Shown here in pieces: positions 10,261 to 20,221 of a stretch of 64,000 bases of DNA. How positions within the stretch are numbered: position 1 is the first letter of the stretch; every line of letters starts with the position of its first letter. A program made the translations under genes and the position numbers. The notes under the pieces were generated by a model. That model had not been told where the DNA came from and did no database searches. It saw only the letters and a program-made list of their open reading frames with translations. The stretch comes from Haemaphysalis longicornis. Its lineage: Eukaryota; Arthropoda; Arachnida; Ixodida; Ixodidae. The stretch lies in the NCBI GenBank assembly GCA_013339765.2, contig CM023457.1, positions 55,143,745-55,207,744 of the forward strand, given 5' to 3'.

Positions 10261-12323
10261 ACAGCGTGGCTGTCCTCAGTTACTGTATGCTGCAACCCTC
10301 CTGCCAAAGCATGCTACAAAAGAACTCGTGGCCTGCTCAGATTGACGTTTGAGTTTCACTACCGTTGACGGATGTGAAGGCTCGCTTACAGCCTCTGTAC
10401 ATTTTTTTTCGCTTGCTAGGAGTAGACCACATTCACAGGCACTACAAAAATTTCAGTGCCTTGGAATGTCGCCACTTTTGCCTGTAGTTGGATGTGCACT
10501 ACCCCCGCCTCCTCCCCAAACATGTGCTAGGCTTTTTTGCGAGCTGAGAACTTGTTTATTACCTGTCAGTATGGTCACTCATGCTGTATGTGTTTCATTT
10601 TTCTGTATTCAGCAAGTTCCTGTTGTCATGAAGATGCTCCATCCCCATTGCCTGCTGCGCCGATTACTGGAAAAGTCACTGGTGCTCCAAGAACTTTCAT
10701 TTTGAGCTGTGAATGCAACACTGAGGGAGCTGAAGGCATGTTGAGAAATGTGTCGCCTGGCTGCAGTTGGTGTTTCCCTTATTGCTTGAGATGTGCTCAT
10801 AGGAGTGTTGCCACACTACCTTGGCAATGGGGCCTGCACTGTATTTATACGAATCCAAATAAACATGATTTATTTATCTGGAAAGTTTGCTTCAGAGACA
10901 TCTCTTTGCTGCAGACAGCAATATAGGCCAGGGTGAGAAATGGGGAACTATTGAGTGCATGGTGGAGGCTGCCACGAGAACACCTCATTTGAAAGACTGG
11001 CAACAGTACCGCTTGATTATGAACTTCTGCATTTTAATTTCCACGTGGTGGTTCGTTGTGCGCCTGCAGCATTCCGAGAAAAACGGCATTCATGCTGGTT
11101 TGCATGATGGAAATGTGAGGGTTTTCTGGGTCTTTCACAGCTGTGTCAATTTTTGAGCACCACAATGGGAACCTTGATGGAGCCAACATTTCAACAAGAC
11201 GAATCGCCTTCAGATAACTCCCCTTGTCAAAGCAATGGCTCAACAGTTATTCCTAATGGTGTGTTGATAGATAAGCACTTTCAGTGTGTTACAAAATTTT
11301 TTTATTCGCTAGTGATCAACCAAACAATCAGGTCGTCCTAACGTGGTAGCCTTATGGTTAATTTTGTTTATTCAGAAAGAAAATGATGCTTATCAAGGGT
11401 GTGTGCAATGCAGTGGTTTGTAAGTGTTTCGAGAACCATCATGAAACCCATAAAAGGCAACAAACCTCAAGACATCAGAGATCAAGGCGCTTGTTTTCAA
11501 GCAAAAGGAGCTTACATAGTAGCCCCCTAACTTTGCAGTATCCTAAATGGTAGAATGCAGCGCACATGAACAGGTAACAGAATAAAGTCTCTTAGCAAAA
11601 TGGCTTGGTGTAGGTTGGTTGCCATGGCCATTTTGAGTCACGATGACTAATCTTTATGCATAATCAGCCTCCTACTGTCCATTGCACCACAAAGGCCCCT
11701 CCCACAGACTTCAAATGCATGCTCTGTCATCTGAATCCATTCCTTTCTCTGCAGCGTCAAGAGTACAGTACAGACAATATTCATGCAGCAAGCACACACA
11801 AGTAAAATTGGCCAACGAAGTATTTGTGCCAAAGCAGCAGCAAAGCCTAGAATTATAACGGGGGTCAAAAACACTGCAGCAACTGCATTTAATTGCAGAA
11901 TGCGTGAGCTTTCCGAGATGAACTGTAAAGCTTACAACATGCCAATGTAAACTGCCTTAAAGCTCTGATGCAGAACAGCAGCAAGTAGAGAGCTATTTTA
12001 AAGCCAATAATGAGGATGTCGTGCAATGAAGTGTGCCTGTCTCGTACAAACATCTGCACTGCTATTCTTGAATCCTGATTTTAGAGGACACCTTGCAAAA
12101 TTGCTAGCCATAATTACTTTGGTTACAGTTAGCTGATGCTTAACAGTATATATAGTATCTGCATGCAAGCAGAAATGATGTGTTAAGCAGACACAGCCAT
12201 GTAGCAATTGAGTAAATGGAAGCAAGTGTGGCATCTTCTGTGCAAATCAGCAGTTGCCGAATAAACAATGCGGCATGGCTATTAGCAGCAAATTTCCCTA
12301 GGGCAGAGGACACGCTGAGGCTT

Positions 12324-12559
12324 ATTGATTGTAGGGTTTAACGCGCAGACGCAATGCAGGCAATGAGGCGCGCCGTAGTGAAGGCTCCGGATTAATTTTG
12401 ACCACCTGGGGATCTTTAACGTGCGCTGAAATCTCGCACACACGGGCGTTTTTGCTTTTCACCTCCATCAGAAAAGCGGCCGCCGGGGCCGGGAATCGCA
12501 CCCGCGATCTGTGCTCAGCAGCGCAACACCTTAGCCACTGAGCCACCCGTGGCGGGTGG
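12324..12559 (-). mobile_element. Full-length tRNA-derived SINE with 11-bp TSD
   Basis: On the minus strand it begins with a tRNA-like head. A box: GGTGGCTCAGTGG. B box: GGGTGCGATTCCC, one position off GGTTCGANTCC. The conserved body follows, ending in a TGATTG-type tail. CGCTGAGGCTT is duplicated at 12,313-12,323 and 12,560-12,570, proving retroposition. It resembles the Ruka-like SINEs described from ticks. It lies inside the 6.8-kb element and therefore inserted after it. Confidence 0.92.
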
Positions 12560-13322
12560 CGCTGAGGCTTCATCAACTGGATGAACAAACCATTTCTGAT
12601 TCGTGTTTGGGAGAAGGTGGTACATGCAAGTCGAGTATTTCGAAATTAAGAGCATATAAAAAGAAAGTGCAACTCTCGGCCTAGGGCGAGCACAAATCAT
12701 GGCTGCATGTTTATGCACACGGTTAGCTGCCTGTACTGCAATAAATGTGCAAGTACTTTTCTCCACCACCTATTCACCAAGTAGGGTTTTATGCTGACCA
12801 TACCACTAGAGAGAGCAGGTTACGGCGTGACAAGGGTTGGCTGCAGCGAATCCCGCATGGCAGCCAAATATGTGGCCCTGAAAAGGGCCGTTTCAACAAG
12901 CCGATGGTCTTCGGTGGCGCTCGTTTGCACCTCAGGACGGCGAGCAGTACTGCAGGCAGTCATTTCCTCTCGTGGCCCTTGGCTCCACAGCGGGAGAAGG
13001 TGTACTTCGCACCAGGTGCAGCTCGTTCTGGCGAGAGAATGCCCCGCCCATACCGCCTGCCCAGCGCCTTCACAAGGATCGCGGACATCTCGTCGATGCC
13101 ACGATCCCTGGACACGTGGTATACATCCGCGGCAAACAGGGATCGCTTCGGCTGTTTGGTCGCGTTCAGGAAACGGTGCTGCGCACAAATTCAACAACAA
13201 AGCAAGCAGACTGTCAGGGCAAATGCAAGCACACTTCACAGTACAGATATTTGGTGTTTGGTAACAACAGGACTCGCGAAGAAATGCGAAGAAGGCATCG
13301 GCTCACTACGAAGTTCTTTTTT

Positions 13323-13957
13323 AACCATGTATGCAAACATTAGTGCGACTCTCTGCCATAAATAAGTTCTTTTTATGCCCCTGCTACACTAGGTTTTGAA
13401 ATGCCATTCGGCTCAAATGACATTCGAGCCAAATAAGCACCAAAAGAGACATTTGAGATTTCAAATGCAATTTTCTAGCACTCGCACGCAGCGTCTTCGA
13501 TCGGCAATAAAAGATATAATACTTCCGTACGTAAACAAACAAAATATTTGCTTGTTGAACTTTGTTCACTGCTGGCTTACTTAAAATATGAAACAAAAAT
13601 ATTTAATACTATCAAAACCAGTGGGTCAGTCGCAAAAAAAAAAAACTACGCAAGACAGCCGCCACATTACGAGTAAAAACTGGTGCCTCTTCTAATTTGA
13701 CATCATTTTACTGCCTCTGCTCCTAAATTTGATCGTTGTATTGTACGAAAACGGAACGGGGTGACAACAGTCCCACTACAGCACGGCGAGCAATTGTGAA
13801 ATCTTTTAAATACCATCGAAATTGTAGTGTAGCACGGCGGATGCTGAATGACATTCGAAGCACCCCATTTGGTTCAAATGACATTCGGACCCTAATGTAG
13901 CCGGGGTAATAAACCATGTAGCAAACATTTAGTGGCACTCTGCCATTACTAATTTTG
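13323..13957. repeat. Imperfect direct repeats of about 45 bp flanking a MITE
   Basis: 13,323-13,370 (AACCATGTATGCAAACATT...) and 13,912-13,957 (AACCATGTAGCAAACATTT...) are diverged copies on either side of the 13,378-13,906 element. This is much longer than a normal target duplication. It suggests a pre-existing tandem repeat or a composite element end. Confidence 0.7.
13378..13906. mobile_element. MITE with CCCC(T/G)GCTACA(C/T)TAGG ends
   Basis: It is 529 bp long. The left end CCCCTGCTACACTAGG is matched by the inverted right end CCCCGGCTACATTAGG. Subterminal CAAATGACATTCG-type blocks are repeated in both orientations. No coding capacity is seen. It lies in intron 2 of the SGNH-like gene. 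The target duplication is unclear because of the flanking direct repeats. Confidence 0.7.
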
Positions 13958-14702
13958 TAAGGCGGACTTCTCCAAAGTTTCATACAAAGTAGGACTTTTA
14001 GCTTCTTAGCTTCTATTTTCGACTCTATAAACGTACTTCAGTGCAAACGGTAGGGGGTACGGCAAGTTTGATAACATGCATTTCGAGAACACAGCGACGT
14101 CGCAGGCGAAGCACGTGGTCGGTCAACGTGTTTTTAGACTTCCCGCATACGCTTCAGGGTGGCCGTTAGCTTCCTGTTCAGCAAGCGACGAGTGGAACTC
14201 GCGCTTGCCGACTGGAAGCAACGAGGCAACACCGTGAAGACGTACACGGCAGGGGCCACCTCGCGCAGCAGCTGGGTCACCAGGGCCTACAACACAAACA
14301 GGGCGGCATTTGATGTCCACGCCGCCTTCACACACAAACAAAATAGTGCGAGTGTTTCCTCTGTACACACCTTGATGCTGTCACATATCCGCTGCGGATC
14401 TGCGCCGGTCCGGTCTAGATCGTTCCCCTAACATAGAGAACGGCGAAATCTGCCGGCCGGCAACGCAAGCGCGATACGGCTTCGGACAGGGCCACCGAAG
14501 CTAAATGTACATGTCTCCACAAACGGCAAGCGCAGCCGCAGCCTGCACATGAATTTTGAGTTGGCTGTCGCCAACTAAAACTCCACGTAATGACATCACT
14601 CGAACCTGGCTGCCTGGCGTTGCACAAAGGATGAACCACAGAACATAGACCGTCCTTTGCACTCACGCCTCAGACTGCCAAATAACTGCCCTGGCGAGAA
14701 AA

Positions 14703-14793
14703 AAAAATCAAACGTCACATCCGGTTAATGTGTGTGTGACGTCATTTTAACGGACCAATCAGGGTTCCGCGCCTGCTGTCCCGATATGCTTGT
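14703..14793 (-). promoter_or_regulatory. Right TIR/subterminal region with CCAAT and CRE motifs
   Basis: CCAAT lies at 14,755-14,759 and a perfect CRE TGACGTCA at 14,737-14,744. The shared CGGATGTGACGT block is in inverted order. It sits about 105 bp upstream of the SGNH-like ATG on the minus strand, mirroring the left end. Promoter role is inferred. Confidence 0.55.
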
Positions 14794-14892
14794 GAAAAAA
14801 CGCCGCCACGAAGAATGGCCGCCGCGGCCGCGATCGAACCAGTGTTTTTAGGCTCAGCAGCACAACGCCCATCTTGGCGGGTGCACACATCC
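14794..14892 (-). mobile_element. tRNA-headed SINE, head-side half (interrupted)
   Basis: It starts with the second GAAAAAAC. It continues gccgcc..cgcggccg, then a B-box remnant (gcgatcgaacc in plus orientation), then the gctcagcagcacaacgcc segment, to the promoter end at ggcgggtg. It completes the SINE whose other half ends at 7,959. Confidence 0.85.
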
Positions 14893-16620
14893 CGATAATC
14901 AGCCAGAGCATATAGCTATGGTTTGTGGCACAAACGTGGTAAAATGAAAACCCTACTCCTCAATTATCTTTAAATTATTCAGGGCGATGCTGTTAAAACT
15001 CCGCCGAGCGATGACGACATCGCGCGCGCCGGCACCGATTTACCGTAGCTTTGCCTCGCCGCGCGCCGGTAGGACTCGTGTCGCCACTTGTCGGAGGCGC
15101 GAAACAACTCGCACAGGCCCAGCTTTGGAAACGCGTCACTGGGTGGCTCGCTCTATGGCTTGTTGCGACGAGTGGTGCAGTTTTGATGGTGAAAAGAGAA
15201 TAAATGCCAAAATGGAAGAAGCCAAGAGGCCGAGAGGCGACAACGTTGGTCAACTTCTTCACTAACGTACCACACGTCGAACCACACAAGCAGAATGGTG
15301 GCCACCGGACGAGTTCAATAATTTTGAGCAAACCCTCGTCCCGCTGCGCCCCCTGCTACTTTGTCGATTCACCGCAAAACCGGTGGGGGCGCGTACGTTG
15401 TGCACACTTTAAATGATCGAGTGTTCATTGCTCTGCAGGCGGAAAACGACGACACGATGCAGACAGACAACTTGACCGATTGACCGAATCTTTAACCATA
15501 ACCACGCCTAAACTTAGCCGAACCAAGAATAAGCTAGGTGGGACCGCCAGCCTCGCTGTTTCCCAGTCTTCACTCCGCTGGTGCGAAACTGCTCCAATTC
15601 TTTTGTCTGCCATAACCAGACGCAGGTAATGGGGAAGTTTTACTTGGGCGGTGGTCATTAAAAATTACTGGAACTAGGGAAAGTATTGCACAATGCGGCT
15701 ATTCGAGAACGTCTAAAAACAGTTCGGCGGCATCCAAACGCAAATAAACGAGTAATCACAATACAAAATTTATACGTTCTTGATATGCCTGACGATTGAG
15801 ACAGAAATATCGGAAACGTTTCGTTTTGTGTATCAGCCACTGACTTTTCCCCGCAACATTAGCGGCTTTAAGAAATTTAACACAAAAAAGTTTGCTATTA
15901 CACCACAAAGAATTACCAAAGGAAAGCATATGTCAACTTTGTAAATTATCGTCCGAGTAGCAAGAATTTTACGTATGACCTCTTTATGAAGAGTATGAAA
16001 GAATATTTTCGTAGAAAAGTAGCCCAAAATAAAGTAAAGAATAATAAAAACGCGAAAGTTTCTTTTTTCAACATCTATTTACACATTTTGAATAATGGGC
16101 AAACTAGAAAGGGAGTTCTGTGAAGGCTATAAAATGGAATTTTTTCAGAGAGAATGGAACGAAACGCAAGAAAAACTCATGAAGGGGATTCTTCATGCTT
16201 AAAGTAGTCTATCCACTTCAAGTTATATTGCTTCTTTAGGCATCCCGTATAGGAGAGCTGTTATGAGGCTGAGCTCTTTTGTCGTTATGCCGTTCTGTCG
16301 CTCTGTTTCTCCTAAGTCCACAATACACGGAGAGAACTTTCACGACGAAGTTCGTGCGGCAGTACGTCGTATTTTTGTCGGGCTGAACTGCACGGAGCGA
16401 TGACACGGCGCACGCCGGTGGGTTGCTCTGAGTATGGCTAAGTGAACCTCCATGCCCCGAATCAACGGTGGCAGTCAGTAGCATTTTCTATGCAGTAAAC
16501 AGACCTAGTGAAGGAGCTCCCCACTGGGGTTGTACGTCGTTCGATGATTCTGCGTGAGTCGGAACGTTTCTTCAGCTGAAATGTTCATTTTCAGTTCAAA
16601 AAAGCGCTAAATACACTAGA
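14893..16620. other. No recognisable gene
   Basis: A GC-rich patch at 15.0-15.4 kb has short frames on both strands. An acceptor-like CATTGCTCTGCAG ends at 15,440, with a short acidic frame behind it, but nothing identifiable follows. AT-rich sequence fills 15.7-16.2 kb. Confidence 0.45.
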
Positions 16621-16628
16621 AAACAAAA

Positions 16629-16680
16629 CTAAAAAAAGAGAAAGAAAGAGAAAGAGAAAGGGGGGAGAAAAAGAAAGGAG
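16629..16680. repeat. Purine-rich (GAAA)n-like tract
   Basis: Imperfect AAAG/GAAA units with an internal G6 run, just upstream of a LINE fragment. Confidence 0.8.
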
Positions 16681-16768
16681 ATTCCAACTAGCGATTCCAG
16701 GACATGACGCGGGCATTTCACCTCTTCTCCAACTGAAGAGAGGGCGGCTTCGTGCAAAATACAATAGA

Positions 16769-17465
16769 CGCTAAGGTTTTTAGGTATCTATACTTAAAAA
16801 TTCCGTGAACTCGCAGAGTCTAATGAAGACTAGAAGGCTAACGATGAAATACGGAAAGAGTGGACGATCCAAGACAGCCAAGGTAACCAAAACAGAGGCA
16901 AGGCAGATGGAAACGAATAAATGGAGAGAAAAAATGGAAGCTAAAGCGTCGTTAGAGATGTACAGGGCTGAGAAATTGGACAACAGGAAGGAAAATTTCT
17001 GTGGTAATTCTCAAGGCAGTGTTTTGCTTTTTGAGGCTAGAGCAGGTTGCCTGCGAACTAAGAGTTTTGTGGGGAAGTATTCACAAAATGATGGGGTATG
17101 CGTGGTCTGCGGAAAAGAAACAGAAACTATGCGGCACATAGTGTTAGAATGCGAGGGTATTCATCTAAATCTGCATGAGGGAAATATTCGGCTTCCAGAA
17201 CCCTTAGGATTTAAGGGTAGCACAGAGAAAGTTAACTTCAAGGCTGTCGAGGCGACGAAAAGAAGTCTAGAATGCTGGTGGACTAAAGCAGAGTGGGGAA
17301 TATTGCCCAGGACAGTTACCACCTGTAACAAAAAAAGTATTTTGCGCCTAATAAGCTTTTGTGCCTTCACTGTAAATGGTGTAAAACACAGATATATTAG
17401 ATTCTTTGGGCCATCACCCAGCTGCAACGGGGATACCACTACCACCATCATCATCATCATCATCA
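16769..17465 (+). mobile_element. Non-LTR retrotransposon C-terminus and 3' tail (family A)
   Basis: The frame from 16,805 to 17,479 gives the Lys/Arg-rich tail of an RT protein followed by a Cys-His knuckle, CVVCGKETETMRHIVLEC (C-x2-C..H-x4-C), typical of LINE ORF2 C-termini. The element ends in a (CAT/ATC)n tail. The copy at the window's right edge (from about 63,655) matches from CTAAGGTTTTTAGGTA onward. The 39.13-39.36 kb fragment matches its last 200 bp. The RT domain itself is absent here (5'-truncated). I cannot place the clade from this region alone. Confidence 0.85.
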
Positions 17466-18059
17466 GTTTGTCAAACTAGGCTCCTAGTACACTCGGATGG
17501 CTGCTTTTAGTTTTTTGCTGTATTTGAGGGGCCCTCGCACTGATACCGCCTGCTCCTCACTCGCCGATCTTGCAGACGGGCCCCACGTCACTTTTAATAC
17601 AAGTTATGTAGACAGATCACCTTTATTTAACCCACTAAAAGCTACCTCGGCGACACGGATTACGTCAGTTGGGTCGAAACAATGTTTCGTTTGCGTCTTG
17701 AGCTATCAGAATCGCGCGGACTTCACCTCTTGCAACCTCCTTTTCCTCAAACGATCTCACATTTACACTCCATTTTTTTTAGCTCGAGTAGCGCGAGCCA
17801 AGCGTACGTCTATCAAACTCTTCCACAGCGGCCGTCCGACAGCTGTCTGTACACGCCATGGAGGGGAAATCAGAAGACCTGATTGGCTCCTTCGGTTTGC
17901 CGCTTCGCCGCTGCTTCGCCCCCGACGAACGTTTTTGACCCACCTAGATGGGAGGGCGGACGACGTTTCTTCCGGCGGCGCGCGTCGGACGCGCGCCGCC
18001 AGGTGGTGTTCGTCGTCTTACCGTCCCACATTCGCTCCATGTATTTTACGCGAACCATT

Positions 18060-18540
18060 TCAGGGGGGAAGCACCTTAGCGGCTTGGGCTGTTTGCGTCT
18101 CAGGTCGTTGTTGTTCGTCCGTCGTATTCTCATGTGGTCACGGTACTAAAACACCGGAACATTATTTTTCAGCGCCTTGCGCTAGAAAGTAACCCGCACT
18201 AAAATAACACACCGGGACAGTCGTTTTCCAACGCCTCACTCTGGAACGTTTCGTCTGCATGGGCACGAACGCGTACTAAAAGTTTCTCGTTCGCACTTGC
18301 TTACTTCCGTCTTTTTTTCGCTCCGTACTCGCTTTAACTTTAAAATTTGCAGTTCTCCGTTTCGAATTTCACTTCTCCCCGTTCTTCGTAATTGGGCGGC
18401 CACGTATATGAGCGCGCGCCATGTGGCAAGGGAGAGACTTACAATCTTTGAATACACTTATACCATGACCGCTCGATGACCTCGTTCGCGCAATCGAGCG
18501 GCCGTGCTTATACACTACATACATGCTTCGCCCCTTCCCA
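18060..18540 (+). repeat. Dispersed repeat with internal ~55-bp tandem units
   Basis: It starts GGGGGAAGCACCTTAGCGGC. Two units of the type ACTAAAACACCGG...GCGCTAGAA follow, and the right part has ACTTACAATCTTTGAATACA...GCCCCTTCCCA. Related copies lie at 25,780-25,975 (left part and units) and 27,736-28,235 (left and right parts). The 231-codon frame that overlaps it is not a gene. The class of element is unknown. Confidence 0.75.
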
Positions 18541-18879
18541 GGTCTCGGGTTAGCAGAGATGGCCCGGTTTTTTGAACGCGTTCTCTTGTCGGTCGCTCTT
18601 TTGTCGTCCGCGATATTTTGTCCAAACGTACGTACAAGCTGGACAATCCCGGTGCGATGCAGAGCGTTAAATAAACGTGTTCACCAAAAAGATAACAAAC
18701 CACCCGTGCTTAGAAAGAATAAGAGAACATTTTACAGTGAAATGCTTTACAGCATCACTGGGGCTTGAATGCAGGGCATTCGCTCGAAAACCTACGATTC
18801 TACTCCTCTAATGAGGCGTCTACTGAGGTTTAACAGCCGAGCAGTTTTAGCGTACGGTCAATGGTATAAAAAGGGTTGA

Positions 18880-19108
18880 TTGAATTATTGATTGATTGGT
18901 TGGTTGGTTAGTTGATTGTAGGGTTTAACGCGCCGCGCTAAACAGGCGATGAGGCGCGCCGTAGTGGAGGGCTCCGGTTTAATTTGGCCACCTGGGGATC
19001 TTTAACGCGCGCCGAAATTTCGAACACCGGGCGTGTTTGCTTTTCGCCTCCATCAGAAAAGCAGCCGCCGCAGCACGGCATTGAACCCTCCTCCTTCTGC
19101 TCAGGAAT
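18880..19108 (-). mobile_element. SINE copy with head truncated
   Basis: The TGATTGATTGGTTGGTTGG tail and complete body are present. The tRNA-like head is lost or scrambled after about 19,090 (a partial B-box-like gcattgaaccc remains). Confidence 0.85.
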
Positions 19109-19628
19109 AGAAAGGGTGTTCCAGGTGAACCAGTAGTTGGCGCTGGGGGCGGATGGGAAGTGCTGGGCTTGTACTAATCTTTGAAGAGAATGTCGCCTGT
19201 TGCTCATACACGCAGGATGAAGAGGAGGAAAAACTTTATTTTGAGCCTGGGGAAGTGGGAGTGGTACCTCAGTCCAGGGGACCATGGGACGACCGTGCTA
19301 TCTGAGCCCTCGACATCAGGAGTTGCCGCGCACCCGAGCCTGCACTGGTCGTCAGATTCTCTCACAGTTCACGGAGGGGAAGGGAAGTGGGTAAAGGGGG
19401 GAGGGCTGGGTTGTATGCGCACCCCAAGATCACGTGTATGAGAGTACATGGGTTAGGGCAGAATTGACATGTGGCAGGGTATTGGGTGGGACACATCCGA
19501 TGTAGCCAAGTTGGATGAGGAAAGGTGTTTGTCTGGAGTCTTCGGAGTATTACTTCTCTTTTAGTCAGCTGTGAGGGTGGAGGTGGGAAATGTCTTGCAG
19601 CACGGTAATGTTGGGCGGTAATGTTGGG
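19109..19628. other. Possible LINE 3' UTR on minus, otherwise unassigned
   Basis: A TTTATT (AATAAA on minus) at about 19,236, within GAGGAGGAAAAACTTTATTTTGAG, resembles the 3' ends of the I-group LINEs seen elsewhere here. No coding frame is recognised. Confidence 0.4.
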
Positions 19629-20215
19629 TTAGGTGTAACATTAAGGGGCAAGAAAAGAGCGGAGTGGGTCAGGGAACAAACGGGTGTTAAGGACATATTA
19701 GTGCAAATTAAGAAGAAGAAATGGACATGGGCGGGTATGTAATGCGAAGGCAAGATAGCCGCTGGTCATTAAGGGTAGCAGAGTGGATCCCTAGAGAAGG
19801 CAAGCGTGGCAAGGGTCGAAAGAAAGTTAAATGGGCAGATGGGATCAAGAAGATTGATTGGTTATAGGTTTAACGGGCCGACGTAACGCAGGCGATGAGG
19901 GGGCGCGTAGTGGAGGTCTCCGGATTAATTTTGAACCCCCTGGGTGTCTTTAACGAGCGCCGAAATTCGTACACACGGGCGTTTTTGCTTTTCGTTCTCC
20001 ATCAGAAAAGCGAACCACGCCGCGGCCGGAAATCGAACCGCGACCTCGTGTCAGTGGCGCGCAACGCCCGTAGCCACTGAGCCACCGCGGCGGGTATGAG
20101 ATCAAGTTTCCGTGGATAAATTGGCCGCAGTTAGCACCGGACCGGCATAATTAGAGATTACTGGAAGAGGCGTTTGCGTTGCAGTGGGCGTAGATAGGAT
20201 AGTGATGATGATGGT
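19629..20215 (+). mobile_element. RTE-like LINE 3' fragment split by a SINE
   Basis: 19,629-19,849 encodes (with frame breaks) the RT C-terminal region that also occurs at 42.87-43.40 kb: VTLR.KKRAEWVREQT, WAGHVMRRQD.., EWIPREGKR, GRPKVRWADEIKK. It resumes after the SINE at 20,107 with GATAAATTGGCCGCAGT and ends in an (ATG)n tail near 20,205. The resumed sequence matches the uninterrupted 43-kb copy, confirming the split. Confidence 0.85.
19850..20099 (-). mobile_element. Full-length SINE nested in an RTE-like LINE, with TSD
   Basis: The tRNA-like head (A box GGTGGCTCAGTGGC, B box GGTTCGATTTCC on minus) and body are intact. GATCAAG at 19,843-19,849 is repeated at 20,100-20,106. The related LINE copy near 43,300 has GATCAAG only once, so the duplication arose on insertion. 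Confidence 0.93.
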
Positions 20216-20221
20216 GATGAA

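Larger units (their letters stand above)
8120..10487 (+). pseudogene. C2H2 zinc-finger gene of the 6.8-kb element, decayed
   Basis: Exon 1 (8,120-8,379) starts at an ATG with a strong context (GGCATGG) and reads MAGSSSAAPTDEDRR before the first finger. Finger 1 has Cys codons at 8,168 and 8,177. One extra G within 8,185-8,187 shifts the frame; without it the finger has the exact C-x2-C-x12-H spacing. Finger 2 is intact: C-x2-C-x12-H-x3-H within the MKCDKCGHR segment. The exon ends in a consensus donor, GAAG|GTAAGA. Exon 2 begins at 10,420 after a polypyrimidine tract and CTAG. It joins in the right phase (G+GA) and continues VDHIHRHYKNFSALECRH to a TAG at 10,485. A further acceptor occurs at 10,612. 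The likely product is a nuclear DNA-binding protein, possibly the element's own. The frameshift and stop make this copy non-functional unless they are sequence errors. Confidence 0.65.
12960..14596 (-). pseudogene. SGNH/GDSL-hydrolase-like gene of the 6.8-kb element, decayed
   Basis: Reading on minus, an ATG at 14,596 opens a frame with LVGDSQLK, the block I nucleophile Ser (AGC at 14,564-14,566). After a frame change come SFGG (14,491-14,502, block II Gly), ADFAVLYV, and then GND (near 14,419-14,428, block III Asn) following one missing base. The exon ends at 14,371 (ATCAAG|GTGTGT). An 84-bp intron ends TTGTGTTGTAG. Exon 2 (14,286-14,134) continues in phase ALVTQLLREVAPAVYVF. Exon 3 (13,178-12,960) follows a strong acceptor (TTGTTGAATTTGTGCGCAG) and contains FAADVYHVS, the block V D-x-x-H (Asp 13,125-13,127, His 13,116-13,118), with a TGA stop. 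All four SGNH blocks are therefore present in order. SGNH enzymes are esterases or acyl-hydrolases; the substrate is unknown. Exon 2 runs into TAA and its donor is poor. At least two frameshifts make this copy non-functional. Confidence 0.68.
7960..14793. mobile_element. 6.8-kb TIR element carrying C2H2 zinc-finger and SGNH-hydrolase-like genes
   Basis: The ends are inverted repeats of 41 bp with 39 matches (7,960-8,000 and 14,753-14,793), beginning A(T/C)AAGCA(A/T)ATCGGG. They are flanked by identical 8-bp duplications GAAAAAAC. The flanks are two in-register halves of one SINE, so this is an insertion, not two unrelated repeats. Inside are a + strand C2H2 gene starting 120 bp after the left TIR and a - strand SGNH/GDSL-like gene starting about 150 bp inside the right TIR, converging on each other. 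Nested later insertions are SINEs at about 10.1 and 12.3 kb and a MITE at 13.4-13.9 kb. I found no DDE transposase or other recombinase, so the superfamily is unresolved. An 8-bp TSD fits hAT/P, Merlin, some MULEs and the Kyakuja-Dileera-Zisupton group. Both genes are frameshifted, so this copy is probably dead. Confidence 0.8.

Noticed and set aside
12745..13365. 206- and 157-codon + strand frames, at first sight with an RNase H-like 'IPGH' phrase
   Set aside because: The minus strand of the same bases reads as the last exon of an SGNH-like protein with a strong acceptor, a stop and the D-x-x-H block, in order with upstream blocks. The + frames are shadows of this GC-rich exon.
16805..17479. 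Host gene encoding a 224-residue zinc-knuckle protein
   Set aside because: The same sequence recurs at 39.1 and 63.7 kb with (CAT)n tails and continues from an RT domain. It is a LINE C-terminus.
17497..18192. 231-codon frame
   Set aside because: It overlaps a dispersed repeat whose other copies have no such frame, and the residue content is low-complexity Arg/Ser/Cys typical of non-coding GC-rich DNA.
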